NCBI GenBank assembly: GCA_022614735.1
Contig: JAKEHZ010000041.1
Coordinates: forward strand, 1 to 53,884
Direction: 5' to 3'
DNA: 53,884 nt
From: Acidobacteriota bacterium
GTDB taxonomy: Bacteria > Acidobacteriota > Blastocatellia > RBC074
Shown here: one piece after another, positions 7,811-15,227 of the stretch
Numbering within the stretch: the stretch's first letter is position 1
How the letters are laid out: the number at the start of each line of letters is the position of its first letter
Made by a program: the position numbers and the translations under genes
Notes under the pieces: generated by a model
The model's input: the letters and a program-made list of their open reading frames with translations, nothing else
What the model was told of the DNA's origin: nothing
Databases searched by the model: none

Positions 7811-8428
7811 ATGAATAAAGATTATGGATTTGATAAAAGAGAACTGGCGATACTCAAACGTCTATCCAGTCCGGAGAAAGTTCAACACTTCCTTGATTAT
7901 AAAGTGAATTACAACAAGGAAGAAGAGGATGAGACCTGTCGCTCGCCGCGCCGGGTCCTCCGCGACCGATTGGCCCACTGTGCTGAAGGGGCCTTCTTTG
8001 CAGCTGCTGCTTTATGCCTGAACGGTCACGAACCGTTGATCGTAGACCTCGAGGCTGTGCGTGACGACGATCACCTGCTGGCTGTTTTCAAAGAACACGG
8101 CCATTGGGGTGCAATCGCAAAATCGAATTATGCGGGCTTGCGATATCGCGAACCTGTCTACCGCACCATTCGCGAACTCGTCATGTCGTATTTCGATCAC
8201 TACTACAATCCGCGAGGCGAAAAGACACTGCGAGCATTTTCAAAGCCCGTTAATCTGAAGCGATTTGATCGTCTCAACTGGATGACGACTGAATTTGACC
8301 TCTGGGAGATCTGCGAATTCTTCTGCACTATCCCACATTCGCGCGTCATGACCCTGCAGATGGAACGCAAGCGGCGTCAGATGGATCAGAGACTTTTTGA
8401 AGCGGGATTTGTGGGCGCAGTTAAATAA
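7811..8428 (+). CDS. Conserved protein, possible transglutaminase-like cysteine protein
   Basis: 205 residues, no signal peptide or membrane segment. The block AHCAEGAFFAAAALCLNGHEP with a later DDDHLLAVFKEHGHWGAIAKSNYAG resembles the Cys and His regions of transglutaminase-like proteins: a helix-capping Cys followed by a strand with His. I cannot place a third catalytic residue with certainty, so the assignment is tentative. Starts at ATG 7811; only a weak GATCGGA precedes it. Divergent from uspA, possibly part of the same stress response. Confidence 0.7.
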   Translation: MNKDYGFDKRELAILKRLSSPEKVQHFLDYKVNYNKEEEDETCRSPRRVLRDRLAHCAEGAFFAAAALCLNGHEPLIVDLEAVRDDDHLLAVFKEHGHWGAIAKSNYAGLRYREPVYRTIRELVMSYFDHYYNPRGEKTLRAFSKPVNLKRFDRLNWMTTEFDLWEICEFFCTIPHSRVMTLQMERKRRQMDQRLFEAGFVGAVK

Positions 8429-8471
8429 AGTTTCAACACAAAGGGTCAATATGAAACCTGTCGTATTTTCT

Positions 8472-9074
8472 CTAGCCCTTCAAGATGCGGTTGATCTCGG
8501 CCAGATAACCCCTGGCAATTTGCTCGTCCGGTGACTCGCCCAGTGTAGCTCTGATCAGAGCGGAATAGAACCATTGCAGATCCCGTTCGACTTCGGATGT
8601 TGAGTAGAGCCGTGCGTTGAGCTGCACCTGACTCAGATCGGCCGGGAGACCGAGCGCTTTCCCGCCAAGCGGGGACAATTTGAGGTAGATCACGGCGACA
8701 GAGCTGAGATCTCCGGTTGCGTCGGTCACTGCCGGCGAATTGTCGGGGGAGATTGGTGCCTGTTTCAATAATTGTTCAAATGTGCGAGGTACAGGAGGTG
8801 CCGTAGTGATGCTGCCCTGTGTGGCGAGCAGCGTGGCTTTTACATTCTCCGCCACGCGCTTTTGTCCATTCGGCGATTTCACTGTGAAGCTTCCGGTCAA
8901 AACTAGTTTTCGATTGACTAGTTCCGCAGTTTGAGGCGCGAAGACGAATTGGTATTTCGCCTTGTCGGCTGCGATTATACCGGCGAAGCCGCGCCCGGAA
9001 GGCAATGCGTGAATAGAGTAAAGCTTTCTTGCAGCGTTTTTCTTGCCGGATGCGATTTGGATCGGTTCAAACAT
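8472..9074 (-). CDS. Unknown soluble protein downstream of GMC oxidoreductase
   Basis: 200 residues, not recognised. No signal peptide, membrane helix or cysteine motif. The first half looks beta-rich (FAGIIAADKAKYQFVFAPQTAEL...), the middle is a Pro/Ala/Thr-rich linker, and the C-terminus is helical. The ATG at 9074 has GCAGGAGAA upstream. It begins 18 bp after the GMC oxidoreductase stop, so the two are probably co-transcribed and may act together. It is not the gluconate 2-dehydrogenase subunit 3 that often accompanies GMC enzymes. Confidence 0.75.
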   Translation of the reverse strand: MFEPIQIASGKKNAARKLYSIHALPSGRGFAGIIAADKAKYQFVFAPQTAELVNRKLVLTGSFTVKSPNGQKRVAENVKATLLATQGSITTAPPVPRTFEQLLKQAPISPDNSPAVTDATGDLSSVAVIYLKLSPLGGKALGLPADLSQVQLNARLYSTSEVERDLQWFYSALIRATLGESPDEQIARGYLAEINRILKG

Positions 9075-9092
9075 GATCGATTCTCCTGCAGT

Positions 9093-10811
9093 CTACAGAT
9101 TCCCACGTCTCAATTCTTCCGCCAGATACTCGCACGCGCGAATCGTCAATGCGAGGATGGTCAGCGTCGGGTTTTGATTAGCTGCGCCCACATACGCCGC
9201 GCCATCCGTCACGAAGACATTTTTGATGTCATGCATCTGGTTGAATTTGTTGAGCACTGATTTTTTCGGGTCATCACCCATCCGCGCCGTGCCGAGCTCG
9301 TGAATGATGCGTCCGGGCACGGTCAATTGGCGGAAGACGTTGATCTCCTGCGCACCGGCCTCGCGCAAGATGGACTCAGCCATATCGGCGGCGTCTTTCC
9401 CCATATCGCGTTCATTGTCCGAATGTTGAATGTGAACTTTCAACACCGGAATGCCCCAGGCATCGACCACGCCGTCCGGGTCGATTTCGACGAAATTTTC
9501 AAAACGCGAGAGCATATTTGCTCGTGTCGTGAGACCTACCGGGGTGACGTACCAGCGGCGCACCTGTTTTTTGAATTCGCTCCCGAAACCATCGAGCCTG
9601 CGCGCGACGCCCGGAAATGCGCCGATTGACGAACCACCTTCAAACCCATATCCGCGGATGAACTTCGGATGCCTGGTAGCTTTGTCCAGATTGCGGAAAC
9701 GCGGAACGAAAATCCCTGATGACTTGCCATCTTCATTGATTGTGTCGCGTCCGGCGAACATTGGGAAGACACCGCTCGCTCCGGTCCCGCCAAAATGGTC
9801 GACCAGGTAATGCCCGAGTACTCCAGACGAATTACCCAACCCATTTGGATGCTCACGTGTTTTCGAGTTGAGCAAGATACGCGTCGATTCGAGCGTCGAT
9901 GCTGCGACGATGACCGCTTTACCGGAAAATTCGAACTCCTGATACGTGAGGCGATCGACGACAGCTACGCCTCTGGCTTTACCGGTCTTTGTGTCGACGA
10001 TGATGTGACGAACGATCGAGTTGGGCCGAAGCTCCATTCGTCCCGTGGCTCTTGCAGCAGGCAGCGTTGAGGCGAGCGAATTGAACATTGCGCCGACACT
10101 ACATCCATTGCCGCAGCTGCCGCAGTAATGGCACTGCGCGCGCCCGTACTTTGCGTGTTGCGGTTTGACTGCCGTCAGCATCGCAACGCGCGGTTGAATG
10201 AGCTTGATACCGAGTTTCCCTGCGCCATTCTTCAAACGGACTTCACCGCAGGTTAATGCCATCGGCGGAAGATACTTTCCATCCGGCTGCCACCAGAGAC
10301 CATCATTGTTACCGCTGACGCCAATCCATTCTTCGGCTTTATTGTAATAAGGTGCGATCTCTTTGTACTCGATCGGCCAATCGACATCGAAGTCGTCCTG
10401 AGTCCTGGCCTTAAAGTCGAGATCGGAAAGCCTCCACGACAGTCGCCCCCAATGCAAGGTCTTACCTCCGACGATGCGAGCACGCACCCATAGGAACGGT
10501 TTGCCCGGCTCGGTAGTGTAGGGATGCTCCGAGTCTTTGATATAGAAATGACGGCTGAATTCGCCCGCGGTGTCCTGCATCCATTGCTCGCGCTGTTTCC
10601 ATCCCGGTGGACCGAAGCCGCGATACATCGATTGGTAAGCAAATTTGTTCATCGAGAAATCGCGCGCGGGATCTATCGGTGGACCGGCTTCGAGCACTAG
10701 CACTTCGAATCCTCGTTCGGTCAGCTCTTTCGCGGCCATTCCGCCCGATGCGCCGGAGCCGATGATGATCACATCGTAGACCTTCTTGGTCGAAGAGTTT
10801 TTCCTTTGCAC
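9093..10811 (-). CDS. GMC-family FAD oxidoreductase
   Basis: FAD-dependent glucose-methanol-choline oxidoreductase (572 residues), oxidising an alcohol or sugar hydroxyl. The N-terminal dinucleotide fold is IIIGSGASGGMAAKEL with EAG at its end, and GGKTLHWGRLSWR follows. A cysteine-rich segment (CHYCGSCGNGCSVGAMF) resembles that of the large subunit of membrane gluconate/sorbitol dehydrogenases. The C-terminal HELGTARMGDDP and NQNPTLTILAL motifs complete the family pattern. No Tat signal is seen. The GTG at 10811 has an ideal GGAGG upstream. Co-transcribed with the unknown gene at 8472. Confidence 0.93.
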   Translation of the reverse strand: MQRKNSSTKKVYDVIIIGSGASGGMAAKELTERGFEVLVLEAGPPIDPARDFSMNKFAYQSMYRGFGPPGWKQREQWMQDTAGEFSRHFYIKDSEHPYTTEPGKPFLWVRARIVGGKTLHWGRLSWRLSDLDFKARTQDDFDVDWPIEYKEIAPYYNKAEEWIGVSGNNDGLWWQPDGKYLPPMALTCGEVRLKNGAGKLGIKLIQPRVAMLTAVKPQHAKYGRAQCHYCGSCGNGCSVGAMFNSLASTLPAARATGRMELRPNSIVRHIIVDTKTGKARGVAVVDRLTYQEFEFSGKAVIVAASTLESTRILLNSKTREHPNGLGNSSGVLGHYLVDHFGGTGASGVFPMFAGRDTINEDGKSSGIFVPRFRNLDKATRHPKFIRGYGFEGGSSIGAFPGVARRLDGFGSEFKKQVRRWYVTPVGLTTRANMLSRFENFVEIDPDGVVDAWGIPVLKVHIQHSDNERDMGKDAADMAESILREAGAQEINVFRQLTVPGRIIHELGTARMGDDPKKSVLNKFNQMHDIKNVFVTDGAAYVGAANQNPTLTILALTIRACEYLAEELRRGNL

Positions 10812-10906
10812 AATACCTCCACAAAACTCGAGGAAATTATTTTATTGAATTGTGTTGGTCAAAGATTTGATGCGGCGAACCGTAGCATATTGGTTTTGAG
10901 CTATCA

Positions 10907-11036
10907 AGGTAATGCCTCAGTTTTCAGTGGCAATTCACCACGGATTGACACGGATGCGACGGATTTTCACGGATTTAATCCGCGCTCATCCGTGTCAATC
11001 CGTGGTGAATTGCCACTGAAAACTGAGGCGTTACCT
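10907..11036. repeat. 50-bp inverted repeat of CACGGAT words, abutting the rtcR stop
   Basis: Arms 10907-10956 and 10987-11036 match at 49 of 50 positions around a 30-nt centre. The inner sequence contains CACGGAT/ACGGATG/CACGGATT words about 10 nt apart; the outer approximately 30 bp is unique sequence. The right arm ends one base before the rtcR stop codon (11038-11040). Confidence 0.95.
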
Positions 11037-11037
11037 A

Positions 11038-12666
11038 TTAAGAGAGCGTAGGCTTCTTCAGATTCTCTCCCTGCACCTGGCTCCATTGCAGTCCGAATCT
11101 CGCGAGATACTTTCGCAGTCTGTCTGCGTCATTAACAGTCTTTTTATGTTCTCGCGAGGAATTGAAGAGGGTGCGCCCGGCTTCTGAAAGTGTGTGATGT
11201 TCACGAGATACCTTGATTACAGCTGCTAATTGCATCCGATCGAAGAGGTCGATCTCCGCGAGTTTGTCCGCGTCGAGCAACTGTTCAACCATCTCGTCTT
11301 CTATTTGTTTCTCTTGTGGTGACCAGGTTGCACACAGGCGACCGATCTCTTCTTCAACAATCTCAGTTGAGATTCTCCCGCCCGGCGCCAAAGTAGACAT
11401 GCGAATAATCGCGCCATTGAGATCGCGGAAATTCCCTTGCCAGCGGGCATCCGATGAAACAGCGAACTTCAGGAACCGCGCACGGGCTTCCTGACTGAAA
11501 GTGACGCGTGTACCGTTTCGCCGCGCATATTGATCGAGTTCGTATTCGAGATTCGGCTCAATGTCCTCAATGCGTTCCCGCAGACCCGGCAACCGGAATG
11601 TCCAAAGATTGATTCGCGCAAGCAGATCCTCGCGGAACCTGGATTTTCGCACCATCAGGTTCAGGTCGTTGTTGGTTCCAGCGATCAGTTGAAAGTCGCT
11701 CTTCATCTCGCGATCACCGCCGAGCGGAAGGAAAGATTTCTCTTCGATCGCACGCAGGAGCATCGCCTGTTCATCAAGACCTAATTCTCCGATCTCATCG
11801 AGAAAGAGGACTCCGTTGTTCGCCGATCGCAATAATCCGGGGCGCTCGCGCACCGCGCCAGTGAATGCGCCTTTGATATGGCCAAATAGTGCGGACATCG
11901 CTGCATCCCCGCGGACAGTCGCGCAGTTGATCTCCACGAAATCGCCCGTCATCTGATGCCGCACTTTTTTCAACTCGTAGATTCGTCTCGCCAGCCGTGA
12001 TTTCCCCGCGCCGGTCGGCCCCATCAGTAACAGGGGGTCCCGCGAAAGAATCGCGACCTCTTCGATGCGATCGATCAGGCGATTGAAATTTTTGTTGCGC
12101 GTTGCGATACCTGATTTCAAAAATGACACGCCTGTTTCGCGCTCCTGTTCGAAGCGCGAAGCGATGCGGTCGTACTTGGATAGATCGAGATCGATGATCT
12201 CAAAGGTGCCGGGCGTCTTATATCTTTTTCTATGCGTGGGTGGAGCTGTCTGGATGAGCCTCGCGGGGAAGTATCGCGCCTCGGTCAGCAGGAACATACA
12301 AATCTGCGCGACGTGTGTCCCGGTTGTGATGTGGATCAGATAATCCTCCTCCTCAGTGTTGAATTGGTACCCTCGCGCGAAGTCGTGCAACGCACCGTAT
12401 ACATCCTCGAAATCCCATGGATCATTGAATGAAATTGGAGTCAGATTGACTCTGGTCTCCGGCGAGACAGCGGCAATGTCATCTTTGACAGTTTGAGCCA
12501 GAAGAGCGAACTTCTCTTCATAGAGCATCTCCAGACGCGAAACGAGCAAGTCTTCGTACATACAGAGCGCCACCGTCGGGCGCCAGCCATCCCATCTCTC
12601 GACTCCTTTACCCGCATCAAGCACCGTCCCGAGCAATCCGATTACAACTAAATCTTTATTGGCCAT
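11038..12666 (-). CDS. rtcR: RtcR, CARF-domain sigma54 activator of RNA repair genes
   Basis: Bacterial enhancer-binding protein (542 residues) that activates the rtc genes with sigma54. The N-terminal about 190 residues form the divergent CARF-type sensor; in Salmonella this domain binds 5' tRNA fragments ending in a 2',3'-cyclic phosphate. The AAA+ domain has Walker A GPTGAGKS (216-223), the sigma54-contacting GAFTGA loop (266-271) and Walker B GVLFLDEIG (about 285-293). The C-terminal helices would bind the upstream activator site. Divergent from rtcB, as in other rtc loci. A perfect palindrome AGAATATATTCT directly precedes the ATG and no Shine-Dalgarno site is visible, so translation may be leaderless. 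Confidence 0.95.
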   Translation of the reverse strand: MANKDLVVIGLLGTVLDAGKGVERWDGWRPTVALCMYEDLLVSRLEMLYEEKFALLAQTVKDDIAAVSPETRVNLTPISFNDPWDFEDVYGALHDFARGYQFNTEEEDYLIHITTGTHVAQICMFLLTEARYFPARLIQTAPPTHRKRYKTPGTFEIIDLDLSKYDRIASRFEQERETGVSFLKSGIATRNKNFNRLIDRIEEVAILSRDPLLLMGPTGAGKSRLARRIYELKKVRHQMTGDFVEINCATVRGDAAMSALFGHIKGAFTGAVRERPGLLRSANNGVLFLDEIGELGLDEQAMLLRAIEEKSFLPLGGDREMKSDFQLIAGTNNDLNLMVRKSRFREDLLARINLWTFRLPGLRERIEDIEPNLEYELDQYARRNGTRVTFSQEARARFLKFAVSSDARWQGNFRDLNGAIIRMSTLAPGGRISTEIVEEEIGRLCATWSPQEKQIEDEMVEQLLDADKLAEIDLFDRMQLAAVIKVSREHHTLSEAGRTLFNSSREHKKTVNDADRLRKYLARFGLQWSQVQGENLKKPTLS

Positions 12667-12721
12667 AGAATATATTCTAACAGATTAGTTATTCATATAA
12701 TAAATCGCGTACTCATAGAAT

Positions 12722-12750
12722 GCCGGATTATCCAACGAATAATCCCCGGC
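12722..12750. promoter_or_regulatory. Candidate RtcR upstream activator site
   Basis: The segment GCCGGATTAT...ATAATCCCCGGC is an imperfect inverted repeat (GCCGG/CCGGC outer, ATTAT/ATAAT inner) centred about 75 bp upstream of the sigma54 promoter, the usual distance for an enhancer-binding protein. Assignment to RtcR is inferred from position only. Confidence 0.5.
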
Positions 12751-12808
12751 GACAGCATCTCTTTATTAAACAATAGTTTGGCTGGCTGATCATGGCTTGA
12801 TCGTGATA

Positions 12809-12825
12809 TTGGCACAGCGAGTGCC
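12809..12825 (+). promoter_or_regulatory. Sigma54 (-24/-12) promoter of the rtcB operon
   Basis: TTGGCACAGCGAGTGCC carries the invariant GG (12811-12812) and GC (12823-12824) separated by exactly 10 bp, with the consensus TGGCAC at -24. Transcription would start near 12836, giving a leader of about 120 nt before rtcB. It matches the presence of the sigma54 activator RtcR on the other strand. Confidence 0.85.
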
Positions 12826-12871
12826 TATAGACTGTCGTCGCAATGATCTTATAGACTGTCGTCGCAATGAT
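12826..12871 (+). repeat. 22-bp direct tandem repeat in the rtcB leader
   Basis: The unit beginning TATAGACTGTCGTCGCAATG occurs twice, at 12826-12847 and 12850-12871, without mismatch and with a 2-bp spacer. It starts just after the sigma54 -12 element, so it lies at the predicted transcription start and in the 5' leader. It may be a recent duplication or a protein/RNA binding site. Confidence 0.8.
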
Positions 12872-12954
12872 ATTGATATCGAGAAACTTATGTCAGCGGT
12901 TTCTGATATTCTAAAAGGTGATCAATCAAAATCTATAAGAGAGTGGTCAGGAAT

Positions 12955-14184
12955 ATGAAGGTCTCCAATTACAACCTAATCGAAGTCGAAACCGGCGTTC
13001 CGATCAAAGCCTGGACGAAAGGCGTAAAGCTCGAAGACGAAGCGAAGAAGCAGCTATTGAACGTCGCTCAGCTGCCGTTCGTCTACAGGTGGGTCGCCGT
13101 GATGCCCGACGTGCATTGGGGCATCGGATCCACCATAGGAAGCGTCATCCCGACTAAAGGCGCGATCATTCCAGCTGCTGCGGGCGTGGATCTGGGTTGC
13201 GGAATGATGGCTGTACAGACAACGTTGAACGCGAATCATCTGCCTGACAACCTTCGCAACATCCGCCGCGCGATTGAAAAATCCGTTCCGCACGGGCGCA
13301 CCGATAACGGCGGCAGACGCGACAAGGGCGCTTGGGGCGAAATCCCGCGCCGTCAGGTCGGTGTATGGCGGCAGCTTGAAGTTGGATACAAGGCGATTAT
13401 CGAAAAGTACCCGAAGCTGGATCGCGGCAACCACGTCAACCATCTCGGCACGCTGGGCACCGGCAACCATTTCATTGAACTCTGCCTGGACGAGAACGAC
13501 CAGGTCTGGCTTATGCTGCACAGTGGTTCGCGCGGCGTGGGCAATCGCATCGGCACATTCTTCATCGAGATGGCGAAAAACGACATGCGGGAGCACATCA
13601 AGAACCTGCCCGACAAAGATCTCGCGTATTTCAACGAAGGCACGGAGCATTTCGACGATTACGTTTATGCCGTCCATTGGGCACAAGAGTTCGCGAGGTA
13701 TAACCGCAAGCTGATGATGGAGCAGATCGTTGATGCAGTGGCGAATTCAGGTGAAGTCCCGGAGTTCGAGTTGACCGAGACTGCAGTCAACTGTCATCAC
13801 AACTACGTCGCGATCGAAGAACATTACGGCGAAGAGGTCTTCGTCACTCGCAAAGGCGCTGTGCGGGCACGCAAAGGCGATATGGGCATCATCCCCGGCT
13901 CGATGGGCGCACGATCGTACATCGTGCGCGGCTTGGGCAATCCCGAAAGCTTCAATTCCTGCTCCCATGGAGCTGGGCGTGCGATGTCACGCAATGAAGC
14001 CAAACGCCGCTTCACCACGGTCGATCACGAAAAGGCCACGGCGGGCATTGAATGTCGCAAGGACGAGGACGTGATTGACGAGACGCCAGCGGCGTACAAA
14101 AACATCGAGGACGTAATGAACGCTCAAAGAGATCTGGTCGAGATCGCGCACACGCTGCGGCAGGTGGTTTGTGTGAAGGGGTAA
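12955..14184 (+). CDS. rtcB: RtcB RNA 3'-phosphate/5'-OH ligase
   Basis: Seals RNA 2',3'-cyclic phosphate or 3'-phosphate ends to 5'-OH ends using GTP and Mn2+. All key residues are visible: GVDLGCGM (Asp79, Cys82), GTGNHFIEL (His171), LHSGSRGVGNRIG (His188), NCHHNYVAIEEH (His281) and the guanylylated histidine in CSHGAGR (His337, the same number as in E. coli). The ATG at 12955 (409 residues) follows AGGA; a GTG four codons upstream is an alternative. First gene of the sigma54-dependent RNA-repair operon, followed by a probable structured RNA, a slipin and rtcA. Confidence 0.97.
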   Translation: MKVSNYNLIEVETGVPIKAWTKGVKLEDEAKKQLLNVAQLPFVYRWVAVMPDVHWGIGSTIGSVIPTKGAIIPAAAGVDLGCGMMAVQTTLNANHLPDNLRNIRRAIEKSVPHGRTDNGGRRDKGAWGEIPRRQVGVWRQLEVGYKAIIEKYPKLDRGNHVNHLGTLGTGNHFIELCLDENDQVWLMLHSGSRGVGNRIGTFFIEMAKNDMREHIKNLPDKDLAYFNEGTEHFDDYVYAVHWAQEFARYNRKLMMEQIVDAVANSGEVPEFELTETAVNCHHNYVAIEEHYGEEVFVTRKGAVRARKGDMGIIPGSMGARSYIVRGLGNPESFNSCSHGAGRAMSRNEAKRRFTTVDHEKATAGIECRKDEDVIDETPAAYKNIEDVMNAQRDLVEIAHTLRQVVCVKG

Positions 14185-14224
14185 CAAAACCCGAGTTGTC
14201 TTATCGATGAACTAAAACACATTT

Positions 14225-14341
14225 GGCCCGGGCCTTCTAATGGAGCTAGCATCCAAAGGCAAATTGCCCGACTGTTTCGGTGGGTTCATCAGATTGCCAA
14301 TCTGAATGCTTGTACTCCAGCATTGCGAATGCTACGGGGCC
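14225..14341 (+). ncRNA. Probable tRNA-like RNA in the RNA-repair operon
   Basis: The 179-bp gap between rtcB and the slipin gene can be folded in tRNA order. GGCCCGG (14225-14231) pairs with CGGGGCC (14335-14341) at six of seven positions as an acceptor stem. TCAGA/TCTGA with loop TTGCCAA (14289-14305) is an anticodon arm with glycine anticodon GCC and the U33 and A37 expected. AGCA/TGCT with a 7-nt loop TTGCGAA (14319-14333) is a T-arm directly before the acceptor strand, and ACC follows. The D-arm region is replaced by about 57 nt that can form small hairpins (GGCA/TGCC, CCGA/TCGG). It is not a normal tRNA. A run of seven T's follows at about 14346. Y RNAs with a tRNA-like module occur in the Salmonella rtc operon; homology here is unknown. 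Confidence 0.55.
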
Positions 14342-14352
14342 ACCCTTTTTTT
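14335..14352 (+). terminator. Possible processing or weak termination site after the tRNA-like RNA
   Basis: The GC-rich acceptor-like 3' strand CGGGGCC is followed by ACCC and seven T residues. This resembles an intrinsic terminator or a 3' trailer and could separate the RNA from the downstream slipin-rtcA message. The slipin RBS (GAGGTGA, about 14353-14359) follows immediately, so read-through must also occur. Confidence 0.35.
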
Positions 14353-14363
14353 GAGGTGATGTG

Positions 14364-15227
14364 ATGAGAAGACGCGAGATTATCATCAAGGACACGCATC
14401 GTGGATTGCGTTATGAAGACGGTGTCCTGACCGGCGTATTGGAAGCAGGCCGTCATAATATCCCACTTCAGATTGATCTTGGATTCTATCGAACTCCGAA
14501 TGTCGAAATCTTATTGGTCGACGTACGCGAGCGTGATCTGACGATCAAGGGGCAGGAGATTTTGACTGGTGATAAAGTCGCGTTGCGTGTGAGCATCATC
14601 GTTCAATTCCGAGTCACCGATCCCCGCGCGGCTCTGCATTCAGTCGCCAATTACGAGGATCGGTTATACACCGACGTGCAACTGGCGGCGCGACGCTCGC
14701 TTGCCTCGATGACATTGGAAGATATTCTGACCAATCGTAACCGGTTGAGCGAAGATATCCTGCAAGAAGTCAAAGAAGCTGCGGCTGGTTATGGTGTTAC
14801 GATTTTGCGCGCGGATGTGAAAGACATAGTATTTCCGGGCAATCTTCAGGAGATTATGAATCGCGTGTTGGCCGCGGAACGGATGAGCCAGGTGCAACTC
14901 GTCGAAGCTCGCAGCAAAGCCGAAGTCCAGCGCATCGAGTCTCTAGTCAGAGCCGAGGGCCAACGAGTCGAAGCAGAGACTAACGCCGCAGCAGAGCGCA
15001 TCGCTGCGCAGGCAGAAGCTGAATCGGTTCGTGTGAAAACAGAAGCAGAAATCAAAACACTTCGTGAACGCGAACAAGCTGCCCAAGCTTACTCAACCTA
15101 TCCGGCATTGCTCCGGTTGCAGGAGCTGGAAACTCTGCGCGAGTTGTCGCAAATGGCGAATGCCAGGATATACATTGGGTTCGAAAAGCATATTCCGGTC
15201 GAGGCTAATGAGAGGCGCCAGGAATGA
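14364..15227 (+). CDS. Slipin / SPFH (band 7) domain protein
   Basis: SPFH-domain protein of 287 residues; slipins are a recognised accessory component of some bacterial RtcB/RtcA operons, where they may scaffold repair at membranes. The SPFH fold spans about residues 15-180 (VDVRERDLTIKGQEILTGD...LRADVKDIVFPGNL), followed by a long Ala/Glu-rich coiled coil (EARSKAEVQRIES through TEAEIKTLREREQAA). Unlike most slipins, it starts MRRREIIIKDTHRG with no N-terminal hydrophobic hairpin, so it appears soluble or only peripherally attached. ATG 14364 follows GAGGTGA; a GTG one codon earlier is possible. Its stop overlaps the rtcA start (ATGA), indicating translational coupling. Confidence 0.9.
   Translation: MRRREIIIKDTHRGLRYEDGVLTGVLEAGRHNIPLQIDLGFYRTPNVEILLVDVRERDLTIKGQEILTGDKVALRVSIIVQFRVTDPRAALHSVANYEDRLYTDVQLAARRSLASMTLEDILTNRNRLSEDILQEVKEAAAGYGVTILRADVKDIVFPGNLQEIMNRVLAAERMSQVQLVEARSKAEVQRIESLVRAEGQRVEAETNAAAERIAAQAEAESVRVKTEAEIKTLREREQAAQAYSTYPALLRLQELETLRELSQMANARIYIGFEKHIPVEANERRQE

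Noticed and set aside
14225..14341. Ordinary tRNA-Gly gene
   Set aside because: The anticodon loop fits GCC, but the length is 117 nt, the D-arm is missing, the T-loop reads TTGCGAA instead of TTCRANY, and one acceptor pair is mismatched. It is listed as a tRNA-like RNA instead.
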